Source: Pseudomonadota bacterium (lineage in GTDB: Bacteria > Myxococcota_A > Polyangia > GCA-2747355). Taken from it: a stretch of 64,000 nt of DNA. Shown here piece by piece: positions 42,662-51,606 of this stretch. The notes beneath the pieces are model-generated. The model was not told where the DNA came from and made no database searches. It was given only the letters and a program-made list of their open reading frames with translations. The stretch spans positions 345,588 through 409,587 of the forward strand of contig JADJDT010000044.1 in the NCBI GenBank assembly GCA_016702545.1, written 5' to 3'. Position 1 is the stretch's first letter. Every line of letters starts with the position of its first letter. The position numbers and the translations under genes were made by a program.

Positions 42662-43397
42662 TGGCACCGCAGTCCGGCTTAGCCCCCCGTCGTGCGCCAC
42701 CGGCTGGACCCAGGCACCCTCGAGGCGGCGCAGTAGAAGATGCGCCTGGTCGTCAGCACCCGATGTCCCTGAACCGTCACGGCGGAGAGCCGCGCGGTTG
42801 CACCACCCGCCACGCAACTTCGTCCGCGGGCGGGCTCCAGCCCCGCGGAAATCCGCCAGGCAGGCAGTGCTGCCAGGCAGGCAGTGCCGCCAGGCAGGCA
42901 GGCGGTGCCAGGCAGGCAGGCGGTGCAGGCACCCCTCGGTGGCCGGGGGACTGGCCGGCGGGCAGTGCTGGCCGGCGGGCAGTGCCAGGCACCCCTCGTT
43001 GGCCAGGCACCCCTCGTTGGCCAGCGGGGGTCTGGCCGGCGGGCAGTGCTGGCCGGCGGGCAGTGCCAGGTACCTCGTTGGGCACCCCTCGTTGGGCACC
43101 CCTCGTTGGCCAGCGGGGGGTTGGGGACAGCGGGGGACAGCTGGGACAGCTCGGGGGACAGCTACTCATCCGCTCGATGAGGCAGCATGATTTCGCCTGT
43201 TTTGAACCCGCTTGATCGAGGCATCGATCCCGCTACACTCGGGAGCGAACATGCGTCCCTTCGGCGTGCACCTTCACACAACCAAAGCGCCAGGAGCGGA
43301 GTGAGTTCTCTACTAGGTGGGCGCGCGGACGGCGTCTGCTCGAGGGTAGCTGTGGCCTGCGGGGATCGTGACCACGAGGATCGTGGGGGGAAGTCAA
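42662..43397. other. Gene-free stretch dominated by a minisatellite
   Basis: No gene is supported. The tandem and interspersed repeat at 42840-43140 occupies the middle. The right part (43150-43397) becomes visibly more A+T rich, leading into the segment that follows. Confidence 0.5.
42840..43140. repeat. Minisatellite of short GC-rich units
   Basis: It is built from a few units: CAGGCAGGCAGTGC-like at 42865-42930, CTGGCCGGCGGGCAGTG at 42950-43065, CAGGCACCCCTCGTTGGC at 42985-43115, and GGGGGACAGCTGGGACAG at the right end. Some of the same units (GGCAGGCAGTGCCCGGCAC, CGTTGGC) occur at about 41880-41942 upstream of the antitoxin, so the same repeat flanks the toxin-antitoxin pair on both sides. 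Confidence 0.8.
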
Positions 43398-43811
43398 ATG
43401 TCTGGCTTGGCGATAGATCCAAAGGACCTATGCGAACGAAGGCCCCAGAACGGTGACTACTGCGAACGATTGCAGCGCGAGATCCTGGACCAAGTGTTTC
43501 GAGACAAGAGGCGGTGTCCGGGAGAGCGTGGCACGCACGGGTTGATCTTTCGATGGGTGGAGCAGCTTAACGGAGCGAACCCGCCCGGAACCGAAGCATG
43601 GAAGCGTCACGAGGAAGCCTATTTGCGCGATCAGGCGTCCCTGAGAAAGAGGCTTAAGACCTGGCAAGGCGGGCCGTGCGCCGGCGGGTTGATGATTCCT
43701 GGAGACGCTTTCGTTTGGGCAGCGATTCCGCCACCGAGTACGAAGGACTACAATAAACACAATCGAGGAAGGGGGCTGAACCACGCGCCAGATGGCACGA
43801 AGCTGGGGTGA
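43398..43811 (+). CDS. Unknown protein, candidate small toxin of a two-gene cassette
   Basis: A 137-residue charged protein with no family I recognise and no signal peptide. It has five Cys, a helical middle (CERLQREILDQVFRDKRR; LRDQASLRKRLKTWQG) and a Gly/Pro-rich C-terminus ending in NKHNRGRGLNHAPDG. GGGGGAAG upstream supports ATG 43398, though an in-frame GTG at 43368 exists. Its stop overlaps the start of the next gene (GTGA). The base composition differs from the core genes. A toxin role is only an inference from size, context and coupling. Confidence 0.55.
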   Translation: MSGLAIDPKDLCERRPQNGDYCERLQREILDQVFRDKRRCPGERGTHGLIFRWVEQLNGANPPGTEAWKRHEEAYLRDQASLRKRLKTWQGGPCAGGLMIPGDAFVWAAIPPPSTKDYNKHNRGRGLNHAPDGTKLG

Positions 43812-44080
43812 CTCTTTCTCGGTTTGATCTTCCGGCCGGCCTAGGAGAGGAAGACCTAAAGGCGCTTCATGAAGCGATTCAACGGGCCCTTGGCCCGGAC
43901 GCCGTGGTGGAAATCATGTCTACCACGAAACTTCGGCAGGCGAGCGCGCGGTCACCCGTTCTGGACAGCGTCGCCGCATTGGGCATTGTCGCCGGCGTCG
44001 TCGTTGGCATTTACTGGGTGGTGTCAGTCGGGTCTCGGGTCCTCTTTCCCCCGAGGAATCTCTTATTCTTCATCCCGTAG
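43808..44080 (+). CDS. Small membrane protein, candidate immunity partner
   Basis: A 90-residue protein starting at GTG 43808 within the preceding stop. The N-terminal 45 residues are soluble (LPAGLGEEDLKALHEAIQRA), followed by one TM helix (VAALGIVAGVVVGIYWVVSV) and a short basic and hydrophobic tail. No family is recognised. The translational coupling to the gene upstream indicates they work together. Confidence 0.55.
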   Translation: MTLSRFDLPAGLGEEDLKALHEAIQRALGPDAVVEIMSTTKLRQASARSPVLDSVAALGIVAGVVVGIYWVVSVGSRVLFPPRNLLFFIP

Positions 44081-44146
44081 GCTCCTTGCGGTCGGTCGGT
44101 GTTGGGATCGGTCGTCGCGCGGCGCCTAGCTCCACGCGCAAGAATT

Positions 44147-45040
44147 TCAATTGCGTTGCTTGCCAGCGTTGCCGTTCAAGATCCGCATGGGGCTAACCTC
44201 CCGCCGTGGCGGGGCTGCCTCGGATCGCGCACGCGCGTCACCGCGAAAGTCGCTCTGCCCGGTGCGGTGGTTTCGCGCCTGAGCAAGTCGCGTCGTTATG
44301 GTCTCCGGCGAATCCGCACCAACGATGCGGTGCTCGTCGGCAACCGTGAAGAGGTGCCGGCTCAGTGCGACCGCGGCTTCGATAGTCTCGAATTCTGGTC
44401 CTGAAGCACCCCGCCTGCTTCTTCCCGAAGGTGCTGTGCGCTGCGGCTGTGCGGCAGAGGAGGAGGCAATCGCTTCGTTCAGCCGCTCAGCCAGCTGGAT
44501 CCAGATCCGCGCAGCCGTGCGACGCGCACGCTTTGTGAGCTTCTCCTGTGTCGCACCAACACGACCTGTGAACCATGAGAAGCGGGCGGCTTTCTCGAAG
44601 TAGTTGAAATCCCTCGTTGCGATGGCAACGACGCTGGCAATTTGCCGAGGTGTCAGCATGCCGCGTCGCGCGGCCTTCGTGGTCTGGGTCAACGTCTCGT
44701 TCGCGAATACAAGGTCCGCGGCGGCGATCGCCACGACGAGGTCTTGCACATCAGCGGGGACGTCCACCTCGCCCACTGGCTCGGCCCCTGTACTCCCGGG
44801 ACGCGACCCGATCAATTCGGCGATTGCATCCAAGCAGGTCCGGCTCGTGCTCTGTTCCTCACCCAAGGACCCCGTTCCCCGCGACATTCGCGGGCCGGAC
44901 GCCGATGGACGAACCGCTTGTTTACGCGAGGCCGGAGCCGAAGGGGAATAGGCGAGCAAGACGACAGCGACAACAGCTAGACCTGCCTTTGTCGCCGCTG
45001 CGTCGGACGGCCGTCCGCGAAAAACGTTCCTACGCTTCAT
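44147..45040 (-). CDS. Exported protein of unknown function
   Basis: A 297-residue protein with an N-terminal basic region and hydrophobic signal (AGLAVVAVVLLAYSPSAPA). The mature part is mostly helical (VPADVQDLVVAIAAADLVF; RQIASVVAIATRDFNYFEKA), with a charged, low-complexity C-terminus. No family is recognised. It converges on the 43398-44080 gene pair and shares its atypical composition. Only the open frame, signal and codon bias support it, so confidence is moderate. Confidence 0.5.
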   Translation of the reverse strand: MKRRNVFRGRPSDAAATKAGLAVVAVVLLAYSPSAPASRKQAVRPSASGPRMSRGTGSLGEEQSTSRTCLDAIAELIGSRPGSTGAEPVGEVDVPADVQDLVVAIAAADLVFANETLTQTTKAARRGMLTPRQIASVVAIATRDFNYFEKAARFSWFTGRVGATQEKLTKRARRTAARIWIQLAERLNEAIASSSAAQPQRTAPSGRSRRGASGPEFETIEAAVALSRHLFTVADEHRIVGADSPETITTRLAQARNHRTGQSDFRGDARARSEAAPPRREVSPMRILNGNAGKQRN

Positions 45041-45736
45041 GGCGCACTATCTCGTTCCTTCAGCCACGCGGGATCGATCGGCCGCAAGCAATGGCAAGAG
45101 CACTTCTGAAAAACGTCCCCGGCGAGTTGTGCGAGGCGGTCTTGGGCGCGGGCGGGGTCCCGCACCAGGCTTCAGAACTCTCTCCGGGCAACCATCACAA
45201 GTGCCCAGGCACGCTTCATTCTAATGGCGGCTCTGCGGAACCACCTCGGGCGAGCTGACGGCGCCGCATACCACGACGTTACGCCCTCTGCCAAGACGTT
45301 TGACCCGACCTTCCCCCCGACCCGACCGACCCGACCGACCTTCCCGACCCTCTATAAAAGGCGGAGTCAAGACAGATCTCACCCGATCGCGGAAATCGAG
45401 GTTTCGACCTCCGGCGTACGGCCTGGATAGGGCAGAAGCGCTCTGGGGTGCACGCGTGCGACGTTGGCCGAACGTGACGCAGCGCGCGGGGGCGAGACCT
45501 GTGTAACGGGCAGCGGAACCGACGCAGCAACGGTGGACGACGAAGCCTGCGGGATCTAGCTCGACGAGAGCTGACCAACCATCTATCTGGGCCTTATTGG
45601 GCCAATGCTTCGTTTGGTCATGTGGGGGAGCATAGCCAGGGTTAGGGACCTGCCGACGAGCGGCGGCCAGGGTCAGGGCGGATGCTTTCCCCCGAACGTT
45701 TAGGGTCCTGTGTTGCCATCGGGTCGGGACCAGGGA
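45041..45736. other. Gene-free stretch before the insertion sequences
   Basis: No convincing gene. A short tandem repeat of CCGACC-type units lies at about 45305-45350. The composition is more A+T rich than the core genes. It ends at the left terminal repeat of the IS256 element. Confidence 0.45.
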
Positions 45737-45887
45737 GTGTCAGGAATTTTGTGTACGGGCAGGCGGCCTAGCGACATGAGGAGCAAGAGTCCATGCCAGA
45801 CCTGGAGCAAATATGCGATGAGGCCACGATGGCAAGAAGCGCAAAGACTGAACCGCCCCGGGTTTGCCGGAGGCTCGGTTGTCTGAG

Positions 45888-46759
45888 TCAGGCGGCCCGG
45901 TCTTGGGCGGCCTGAGCCTCGTAGAACGCTCGCTCATACTCCAGCGGCGGCACTCCAGCCAAGAGGCTCGAGGAGCCGCCGGTTGTTGAACCAGTGGACC
46001 CAGGTGAGGGGTGGCAAACTCGACAGCTTCGGCGTGACGCCAAGGACCGTGCTTGCGGATGACCTCCGTCTTGTACAAGCCGATGACCGATTCGGCGAGC
46101 GCGTTGTCGTAGGAGTCGCCGACGGTGCCGACCGAGCCCTGGATGCCGGCCTCGGCGAGACGGTCGGTGTAACGAATCGCCAGGTACTGAACGCCCCTGT
46201 CGCTGTGATGGATGAGGCCGTCGCTGGCGGGGCGGGCTGCGAGCGCCTGCTCCAGGGCGTCAAGCGCCAGGTCGGAACGCAACGAGGTACTGACACGCCA
46301 GCCGACGATGAACCGCGAGAACACGTCCGACCACGAACGCCACGTACGCGAACCCGCTCCGAGGTGGCGACGTAGGTCAGGTCGGCCACCCACAGCCGGT
46401 TCGGCGCAGGGGCCGAGAAGTCGCGTTTGACCAAGTCGCGCGGTCGCTGCGCGTCCGCGCACGGCCCCTTTCAGGCCCATCTGGCGCATCAGCCGCTCCA
46501 CCGTGCAGCGTGCCACGTCGACGTCTTCGCGGCGCAGCTGGCGCCAGACCTTCTCGGCCCCGTAGACCTGGTGGTGCTCATCGTAGACACGCCGGATGTG
46601 CGCCCGCAGGCGCTCGTCGCGCTTGACTCGGGCGGCCCGCCGCTCGGGGTCGGCGGCCTGCGCTTTGTGCTCGTAGTAGGTCGACGGGGCCATCGGCAAC
46701 ACGTCGCAGATGGGCTCGACCCCGTAGTCCCCACGGTGTGCGTCCGTGAACTTCACCAT
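45888..46759 (-). pseudogene. IS3-family transposase OrfB (frameshifted)
   Basis: The N-terminal HTH_21 region (GVEPICDVLPMAPSTYYEHKA; VYGAEKVWRQLRREDVDVAR) starts at ATG 46759. The rve/DDE integrase core appears in pieces in different frames: NRLWVADLTYVATSE, then FSRFIVGWRVSTSLRSDLALD, HHSDRGVQYLAIRYTDRLAEA, and DSYDNALAESVIGLYKTEVI, whose Glu is the last catalytic residue. The last part (WFNNRRLLEPLGW, then LEYERAFYEAQAAQ) stops at 45888-45890. At least three frame changes make it non-functional as sequenced. Confidence 0.83.
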
Positions 46760-47077
46760 GGCCTCGGCCGGCGGTCGAGCTCCGCCTGTGCAAAAAATGC
46801 CGAGGCCTTGCGCAGTATCTCGTTGGTGCGCCGGAGCTCTCGATTCTCTCGCTCCAGTTCCTTGAGCCGCTCACGCTCCGCCGTCGTCAGCCCCGGACGC
46901 TTGCCCACGTCTCGTTCAGCCTGCCGGAACCCAGTGCCGCAGCGTCTCCGGCGTGCAGCCCAGCTTCTCGGCTATCGAGCATCGCCGACCACTCCGACGC
47001 GTGCGACTCCGCTGCTCCAGCACCATCCGGACCGCCCGCTCACGCACTTCCTTCGAGTACCTGTTTGGTCTTCCCAT
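46753..47077 (-). pseudogene. IS3-family OrfA (frameshifted)
   Basis: It starts at ATG 47077 as MGRPNRYSKEVRERAVRMVL, a typical HTH_8 transposase OrfA. One extra T in TGGGTTCCGG near 46925-46930 breaks the frame. Afterwards RQAERDVGKRPGLTTAERER and a leucine zipper (LKELERENRELRRTNEILRK) follow. The stop at 46753-46755 overlaps the OrfB start, and the TTTTTT run before it could serve programmed -1 frameshifting. Confidence 0.78.
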
Positions 47078-48381
47078 GGCCCCATCCTCTCAAGTAATGG
47101 AGTCTCCGGGAATCCCGGGGCGGTTCAGAAGAAGAGCCGGCGCGACGCGCTACTCGACGAGCTGGTCAAGGAGTACGGGGGCTCGGCCGGGGTGACGGGC
47201 CCCGACGGATTGCTCAAACACCTGACGCGGGCGGTGATCAATCGGGCGATGGGCGCCGAGCTGACGCACCACCTGGGCTACGAGGAAGGCGAGGCACCAC
47301 CCGACGGCCAGGACAACCGGCGTAACGGCAAGACCGCCAAGACGGTGCGCACCGGTCAGGGGCCGGTCGACATCGAGGTGCCGCGCGACCGCGAAGGCAG
47401 CTTCGAGCCGCAGCTTATCCCCAAGCACCAGCGGCACTTCGACGGCTTCGACGACAAGATTCTGTCGATGTACGCCCGTGGCATGACGACGCGCGAGATA
47501 CGGGCGCATCTGGAGGAAATCTACGGCGTCGAGGTCAGCCCGGACCTCATCAGCCGCGTCACCGATGCCGTCGTCGAGGAGATGACGGCGTGGCAGAGCC
47601 GGGCCGCTGGAGCGGGTCTACCTGGTGGCCTACCTCGACGCGTTGGTGATCAAGGTTCGCGACAAATCGGGCGTCCAGAACAAGAGCGTGTACATCGTCG
47701 TCGGCGTGCGCCCCGACGGCTCCAAGGATGTGCTGGGGCTGTGGCTGCAGGCCACCGAGGGCGCGAAATTCTGGCTGACCATCCTCTCGGAGCTGCGCCA
47801 GCGCGGCGTCGAGGACATCCTTGTGCTGTGCGCCGACGGTCTGACGGGGCTGTCCGATGCCGTCGAAGCGGCCTTTCCCAGGGCGATTTTCCAGACCTGC
47901 ATCGTGCACATGGTGCGCTCGTCGACGCGCTTCGTGCCCTGGAAGGACCGCAAGGCCGTCTGCGCCGAGCTGCGTACAGTCTACAACGCCGACAGCGCCG
48001 AGGCCGCCGAGCTCGCCCTCGACCGCTTCGAGGACACCTGGGGCGAGCGCTTCCCCATGATCGCGACGGCCTGGCGGCGGCGCTGGGCCGAGGTCACACC
48101 GTTCCTGGCGTTTCCGCCCGAGATTCGCCGTGCGGTCTACACCACCAACGCCATCGAGGCGCTGAACCGACAGTTACGCAAGGTGCTTAGACCCGTGGCC
48201 ACATGCCCAACGAGCAGGCGGCCTTCAAGCTGTTATATTTGGCCGTGCGCAACGCGCAGAAGAACTGGGGAGGCCGAGACCGACGCTGGAACAACGCGCT
48301 GCTGCAGTTCGCCATCTACTTCGAGGGGCGTATCCCAGAATGAACAACCGCCGCCGGCCCCGTACACAGAATTCCTGACAC

Positions 48382-49640
48382 CCCCGGGACCACCGCGTGC
48401 CACGCAGGCGACGCGAATGAGCGCCTCACTTGCCGTAGGATCAGATCATGCTCGGATTGAACTCCTGTTGCTGTTTCCACATGGCGAGCAGGACGGCGGC
48501 AAGCTTTCGGGCGAGGGTCAGCTGCGCCAGGTTGGGCTTGATGCCCTTGCCCAGGAGGTTGTCGTAATAGCGACGCAACGGATGCTCGGTGTTGAGCCGC
48601 GCGCTGACGACCATCGCCGCCCCCTTGAAGACCTCCTTGAGCGTGCGGTTGTGTCGGCGGCTCAGGCCGCGGCACTGGGCGACGTTGGCGCGGGTCCAGT
48701 GGCCTTGCAGCTGAACCCAGTCTGACGAGCTGCGCGTCTCGATCCCCAGCCCGCTGTAGGACCAGAACTGCCGCTTGGTGCGAAAGCGCGCCGGCTGAAT
48801 GACCGTCGTCAATACCTGCGCCGCCCGCACTGGACCGATGCCAGGACAGGTCATCAGCACCTTGGCGATGGGCTCCGATGCGACCTGCTCGACCAACTGC
48901 TGCTCGCAGTGCGCGACGACGGGTGCCAGCGCATCGAGCGCCTCGTAGTGCAGCTGCAACGCCGGCCGCAACGCCGCCGGGCACTGCACAATCCACTCCT
49001 GCCGCCGCGTTGCGTGGTAGACGCTCGGCGTGTCGGGGTGAACACCACGGCTGTGGTACAGCCAGACGATGCGGTTCTTCAGCCGCGTCTGGTCGCGCTT
49101 CAGCTTGGTGTAGCTGCGCGTCAGCGCGCGCAGTCGTTGGTAATGACCACCGTCCTTGCAAACGTGCAAGCCGGTGTCGCCCACCCGCAGCCGCTGCGCT
49201 AAGCCCAGCGCATCCCGCGCGTCGCTCTTGGGGCCCTGCCGCCGTTGGTTCTGCCCCATGACCACCACCTCGGTCACGTGGGGCGACAGCAGCTCGTAGA
49301 GCCACTCGCTGAGCGTCCCCTCCTCGAAGCACAGTCGCTTCGGCCAAGCCACGCCCTGCACGTATGCCACCAGCGCGCTGGCCTGCGTCTCCACCACGTC
49401 CAGCCGGATCTTCCGCCCGCTCCCCCCGACCACCGCCAACGTGCAGCTTGACACATGCGCGTCCAGCCCAATAAACCGATCCATGGCATCCTCCTTCGTG
49501 GCTTGCACTTCGACCTGCACTGCAAAGGATGGATGCCATCTTATTCCCCGCCGGCCTATGCCGCTCCCCGTACGCGCACCTTCTTATGATGCCGGGGTTG
49601 CTATAACGCGCTTCCTATTAGCAATTTAAGTTGCGTTCTG
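48382..49640 (-). mobile_element. IS110-family insertion sequence (approximate limits)
   Basis: Inferred from the intact IS110 transposase at 48441-49484 and the non-coding flank upstream of it. IS110 elements lack inverted repeats, so the ends cannot be placed by eye. The left limit abuts the IS256 right end. The 150-odd bases upstream of the transposase gene are the expected site of the bridge RNA. Confidence 0.6.
48441..49484 (-). CDS. IS110-family transposase (bridge-RNA-guided recombinase family)
   Basis: An intact 347-residue protein. The RuvC-like DEDD domain begins with FIGLDAHVSSCTLAVVGG, continues with FEEGTLSEWLYELL, and has KSDARDALGLAQRL with the later acidic pair. The C-terminal transposase-20 domain has the helix-hairpin CPGIGPVRAAQVL and a YSGLGIETRSSS segment containing the candidate catalytic serine. 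GAAGGAGG five bases upstream supports ATG 49484. Unlike its IS3 and IS256 neighbours it shows no frame break, so it may be active. Confidence 0.92.
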   Translation of the reverse strand: MDRFIGLDAHVSSCTLAVVGGSGRKIRLDVVETQASALVAYVQGVAWPKRLCFEEGTLSEWLYELLSPHVTEVVVMGQNQRRQGPKSDARDALGLAQRLRVGDTGLHVCKDGGHYQRLRALTRSYTKLKRDQTRLKNRIVWLYHSRGVHPDTPSVYHATRRQEWIVQCPAALRPALQLHYEALDALAPVVAHCEQQLVEQVASEPIAKVLMTCPGIGPVRAAQVLTTVIQPARFRTKRQFWSYSGLGIETRSSSDWVQLQGHWTRANVAQCRGLSRRHNRTLKEVFKGAAMVVSARLNTEHPLRRYYDNLLGKGIKPNLAQLTLARKLAAVLLAMWKQQQEFNPSMI

Positions 49641-49897
49641 GTTCTTGTTCAATGGGGCGGCAGTCGTCTATGACGAAGACAAGATTGCCCTTGTCGTGGT
49701 CCACTTGCGCAGAATCCACGGCGGTCCTGAATGGCATGTCGGGGTGATGACGCGGGTCACGGGGTACCCGTGCGTCGGTGTTGATGCCCCGACCTCTTGG
49801 CGCCTGGGGGGGCAGCCTTCGGGGCTCCAGCCGACCGGCAAGACCAGCCCGCTGACGGGCGGCCTTCCCCGGGATTGCGCTCCGAACTCCGGCGTCA
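49485..49897. other. Non-coding flank of IS110 followed by a dispersed repeat
   Basis: 49485-49640 is the AT-richer non-coding region upstream of the transposase, and 49698-49880 is copy 1 of the dispersed repeat family D. No gene is supported. Confidence 0.5.
49698..49880. repeat. Dispersed repeat family D, copy 1
   Basis: About 180 bases (GGTCCACTTGCGCAGAATCC through GGCATGTCGGGGTGATG, GGTACCCGTGCG, TTGGCGCCTGGG, to CCGCTGACGGGC) match 52855-53033 with scattered mismatches. It ends just inside the HNH gene's downstream side. Its origin and function are unknown. Confidence 0.75.
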
Positions 49898-51349
49898 ATC
49901 GGGGGCAGCTTCAGTCGGGCGCTGCTCGCGCCACAAGATCGAACTCACAGCCCAGTCGAGGTCGAGTTCGTCGACCCCGTTCCAGGTGTTCAGGGTAGCG
50001 GCGCCGATGGGCTGCCCGACCGCGCGGCGGTTTGCGCTTGCCAGGGTGGCGACCGCGCTGCCTGGGACTCGCGGCGCGGTCGGTGCCGGCGCCAGCTCTC
50101 GGCCGCGGGGGTCAAAGAAGCGCAGGGCGCCAGCGCTGCTCCGCTCCACGCGGCAGCCGCCCTCGTGGACCTGACGGTGGTGGAAGGCGCAGAGCTCGAC
50201 GAGGTTGCTCACCGCCGTCGGGCCGCCATCGGCCCAGTGCTCGAGGTGGTGCGCGTGCAGCCGCCGCTGGACACCGCAGCCGGGAAAGCGGCAGCCGCGG
50301 TCGCGATTGTGCAGCGCGCGGCGCATCGGCTCCGGCACGGCGCGCGTCTTGCGGCCAATCGAGAGCGGCTCGCCCAGCGGGCCCTCGACCAGCCGGACCA
50401 GGCTGGCGTCGCAGGCCAGGCGCCGCGACGTTTCCGCGGAAACGTGCGGGCCCTGCTCCAGCGCGCTGCGGCCGCCGGCTGCGGCCGGGCGGCCGAGCAC
50501 CTCGGCGTCGACATGGACGACGAGCTGAGCCTCGGCGGCGCGCTCGCCTGCCAGGCCGTCGGCCAGCGCGGCCTCGGCCACGCGGACGAGGGCGTCGGCC
50601 TGCCGCTGGGCCTGCGGCGTCTCGGCGAAGAGACGCGGTGGCGTCGCCACGAGCGCCGCCGCGGGGGCGGCGCCGGTCAGCGGCGCGGGGGAAGACGTTT
50701 CCGCGGAAACGTCCACAGGGCCCCGTTCCTCCAAGAGCAGGGCCTTGGCCGCCTCGAGCGCCGCCAAGAAGCGTGCACCCTGTTCGGCCGGCAGCCGCCC
50801 GCGGACCACGAGCATCCCGGCCTCGTCCCAGTACACCTGAAGGCCACGCGCCTCGTGTCGTGCGCGGGTGTCCGCTGCCTCCTGCTGGGCGCTGACCGCG
50901 CGGCGGTACCCGCGCACGACGCGCTCGACGTGCGCGGCCGTGCCGCAGCAGGCGATAGCCAGCAGCTCGCTCTCGGTCTGCGGCGTCGCCACGCGGGTCA
51001 GCGCCCGCACCTTGGCATAGCTGACCTGGCCGGCGGCCAGCGCCGCGCTCGTCTCCGGCAGCTCCGTGAGCGCGCGGGCGACCCGGACCTTCTCGCGCGC
51101 CGCACCGAGCTCGATACCGGTGCGCCAGGCCAACCAGTGGGCACACGAATTGAAGCCGCTAACCCAGCCGTGCCGCCGATCGAACTCGCGAATCAGGCAG
51201 AGCAGCCGGTAGGTGGCCGCGTGCAGGTGCGCGGCGAGGTCGGCGATCTGCTCGCTGAGCGCGTCGAGGTCGGGATGGAGGTCAGGAGGGAGATCCGGGC
51301 TGAGAGCCGCCGGAGGCGGGAAAGAGGCAGCAAGGGCGAGGTGTGGCAT
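49895..51349 (-). CDS. DUF222/HNH endonuclease (13E12-type)
   Basis: A 484-residue protein. The DUF222 domain (AATYRLLCLIREFDRRHGW; HWLAWRTGIELGAAREKVRVA; VSYAKVRALTRVATPQTE) occupies the first 330 residues. The C-terminal HNH nuclease has CRFPGCGVQRRLHAHHLEHW then GGPTAVSNLVELCAFHHRQVH, with the catalytic His and zinc Cys pairs. This family often accompanies mobile elements. GGAG supports ATG 51349. It lies between copies of the dispersed repeat D, and its role (selfish nuclease, defence or other) is not known. Confidence 0.87.
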   Translation of the reverse strand: MPHLALAASFPPPAALSPDLPPDLHPDLDALSEQIADLAAHLHAATYRLLCLIREFDRRHGWVSGFNSCAHWLAWRTGIELGAAREKVRVARALTELPETSAALAAGQVSYAKVRALTRVATPQTESELLAIACCGTAAHVERVVRGYRRAVSAQQEAADTRARHEARGLQVYWDEAGMLVVRGRLPAEQGARFLAALEAAKALLLEERGPVDVSAETSSPAPLTGAAPAAALVATPPRLFAETPQAQRQADALVRVAEAALADGLAGERAAEAQLVVHVDAEVLGRPAAAGGRSALEQGPHVSAETSRRLACDASLVRLVEGPLGEPLSIGRKTRAVPEPMRRALHNRDRGCRFPGCGVQRRLHAHHLEHWADGGPTAVSNLVELCAFHHRQVHEGGCRVERSSAGALRFFDPRGRELAPAPTAPRVPGSAVATLASANRRAVGQPIGAATLNTWNGVDELDLDWAVSSILWREQRPTEAAPD

Positions 51350-51606
51350 GGAGGCGCTCCTGCGTGAGGCCGTGTTATCGCCAAAGTAGCACGCAGGTTG
51401 CGCGAGCCCGTGGAGCGCCCGTGGGGGCACTTTCGAGGGTTTGGAGCGCGTTCGAGCGAGCGAGCGACGATCCCGAGGCCTCGACCCCTTGGCGCCTGGG
51501 CGGCTGCCTTCGGGGTTCTCGCCGGCCGGCGAGAGCTTGCTCACGGCCGGATGGGGCGCACTGAAGATGTTGATCAGTTGTCAGTGAAAATGCACAATGC
51601 CCAATT
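51350..51606. other. Short gene-free stretch with a partial dispersed repeat
   Basis: 51474-51556 (CTCGACCCCTTGGCGCCTGGG, split here, to CCGGCCGGCGAGAG) matches the central part of the family D repeats at 49780 and 52950. The end (51560-51606) is A+T richer and leads into the ATPase GTG start. Confidence 0.55.

Larger units (their letters stand above)
45848..47129 (-). mobile_element. IS3-family insertion sequence inside the IS256 element
   Basis: Its ends share the imperfect inverted repeat CTGAACCGCCCCGGG (45848-45862 and complement at 47115-47129), followed by T/A-TT-G/C-CCGGAG. The target sequence AAGA is duplicated at 45844-45847 and 47130-47133. It carries OrfA and OrfB on the minus strand. 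Confidence 0.87.
45829..48343 (+). pseudogene. IS256-family transposase, interrupted and frameshifted
   Basis: ATG 45829 starts MARSAK. The frame is cut at 45847 by the IS3 insertion and resumes at 47134 as KSRRDALLDELVKEYGG. Removing the insertion and one copy of the AAGA duplication restores it. The mutator-type DDE transposase follows, with NGKTAKTVRTGQGPVDIEVP, the Asp motif YLDALVIKV and CADGLTGL. Further frame breaks lie near 47605 (an extra G before the YLVAYLDALVIKV segment) and in the last 150 bases, where EQAAFKLLYLAVRNAQKNW is in another frame. It ends at TGA 48341-48343. It is not functional as it stands. Confidence 0.85.
45737..48381 (+). mobile_element. IS256-family insertion sequence, split by an IS3-family element
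   Basis: Terminal inverted repeats GTGTCAGGAATTTTGTGTAC (45737-45756) and, at 48359-48381, the complement of GTGTCAGGAATTCTGTGTAC match at 22 of 23 bases. Between them lies an IS256 transposase gene, broken after its seventh codon by the IS3 element at 45848-47129. No clean target duplication is seen outside the ends. Confidence 0.88.

Noticed and set aside
42840..43140. CRISPR or iteron array
   Set aside because: Units vary in length, are directly joined without unique spacers, and no cas or replication gene is near.
43150..45736. Prophage remnant
   Set aside because: No phage structural, integrase or lysis genes are visible. Only the composition is unusual.
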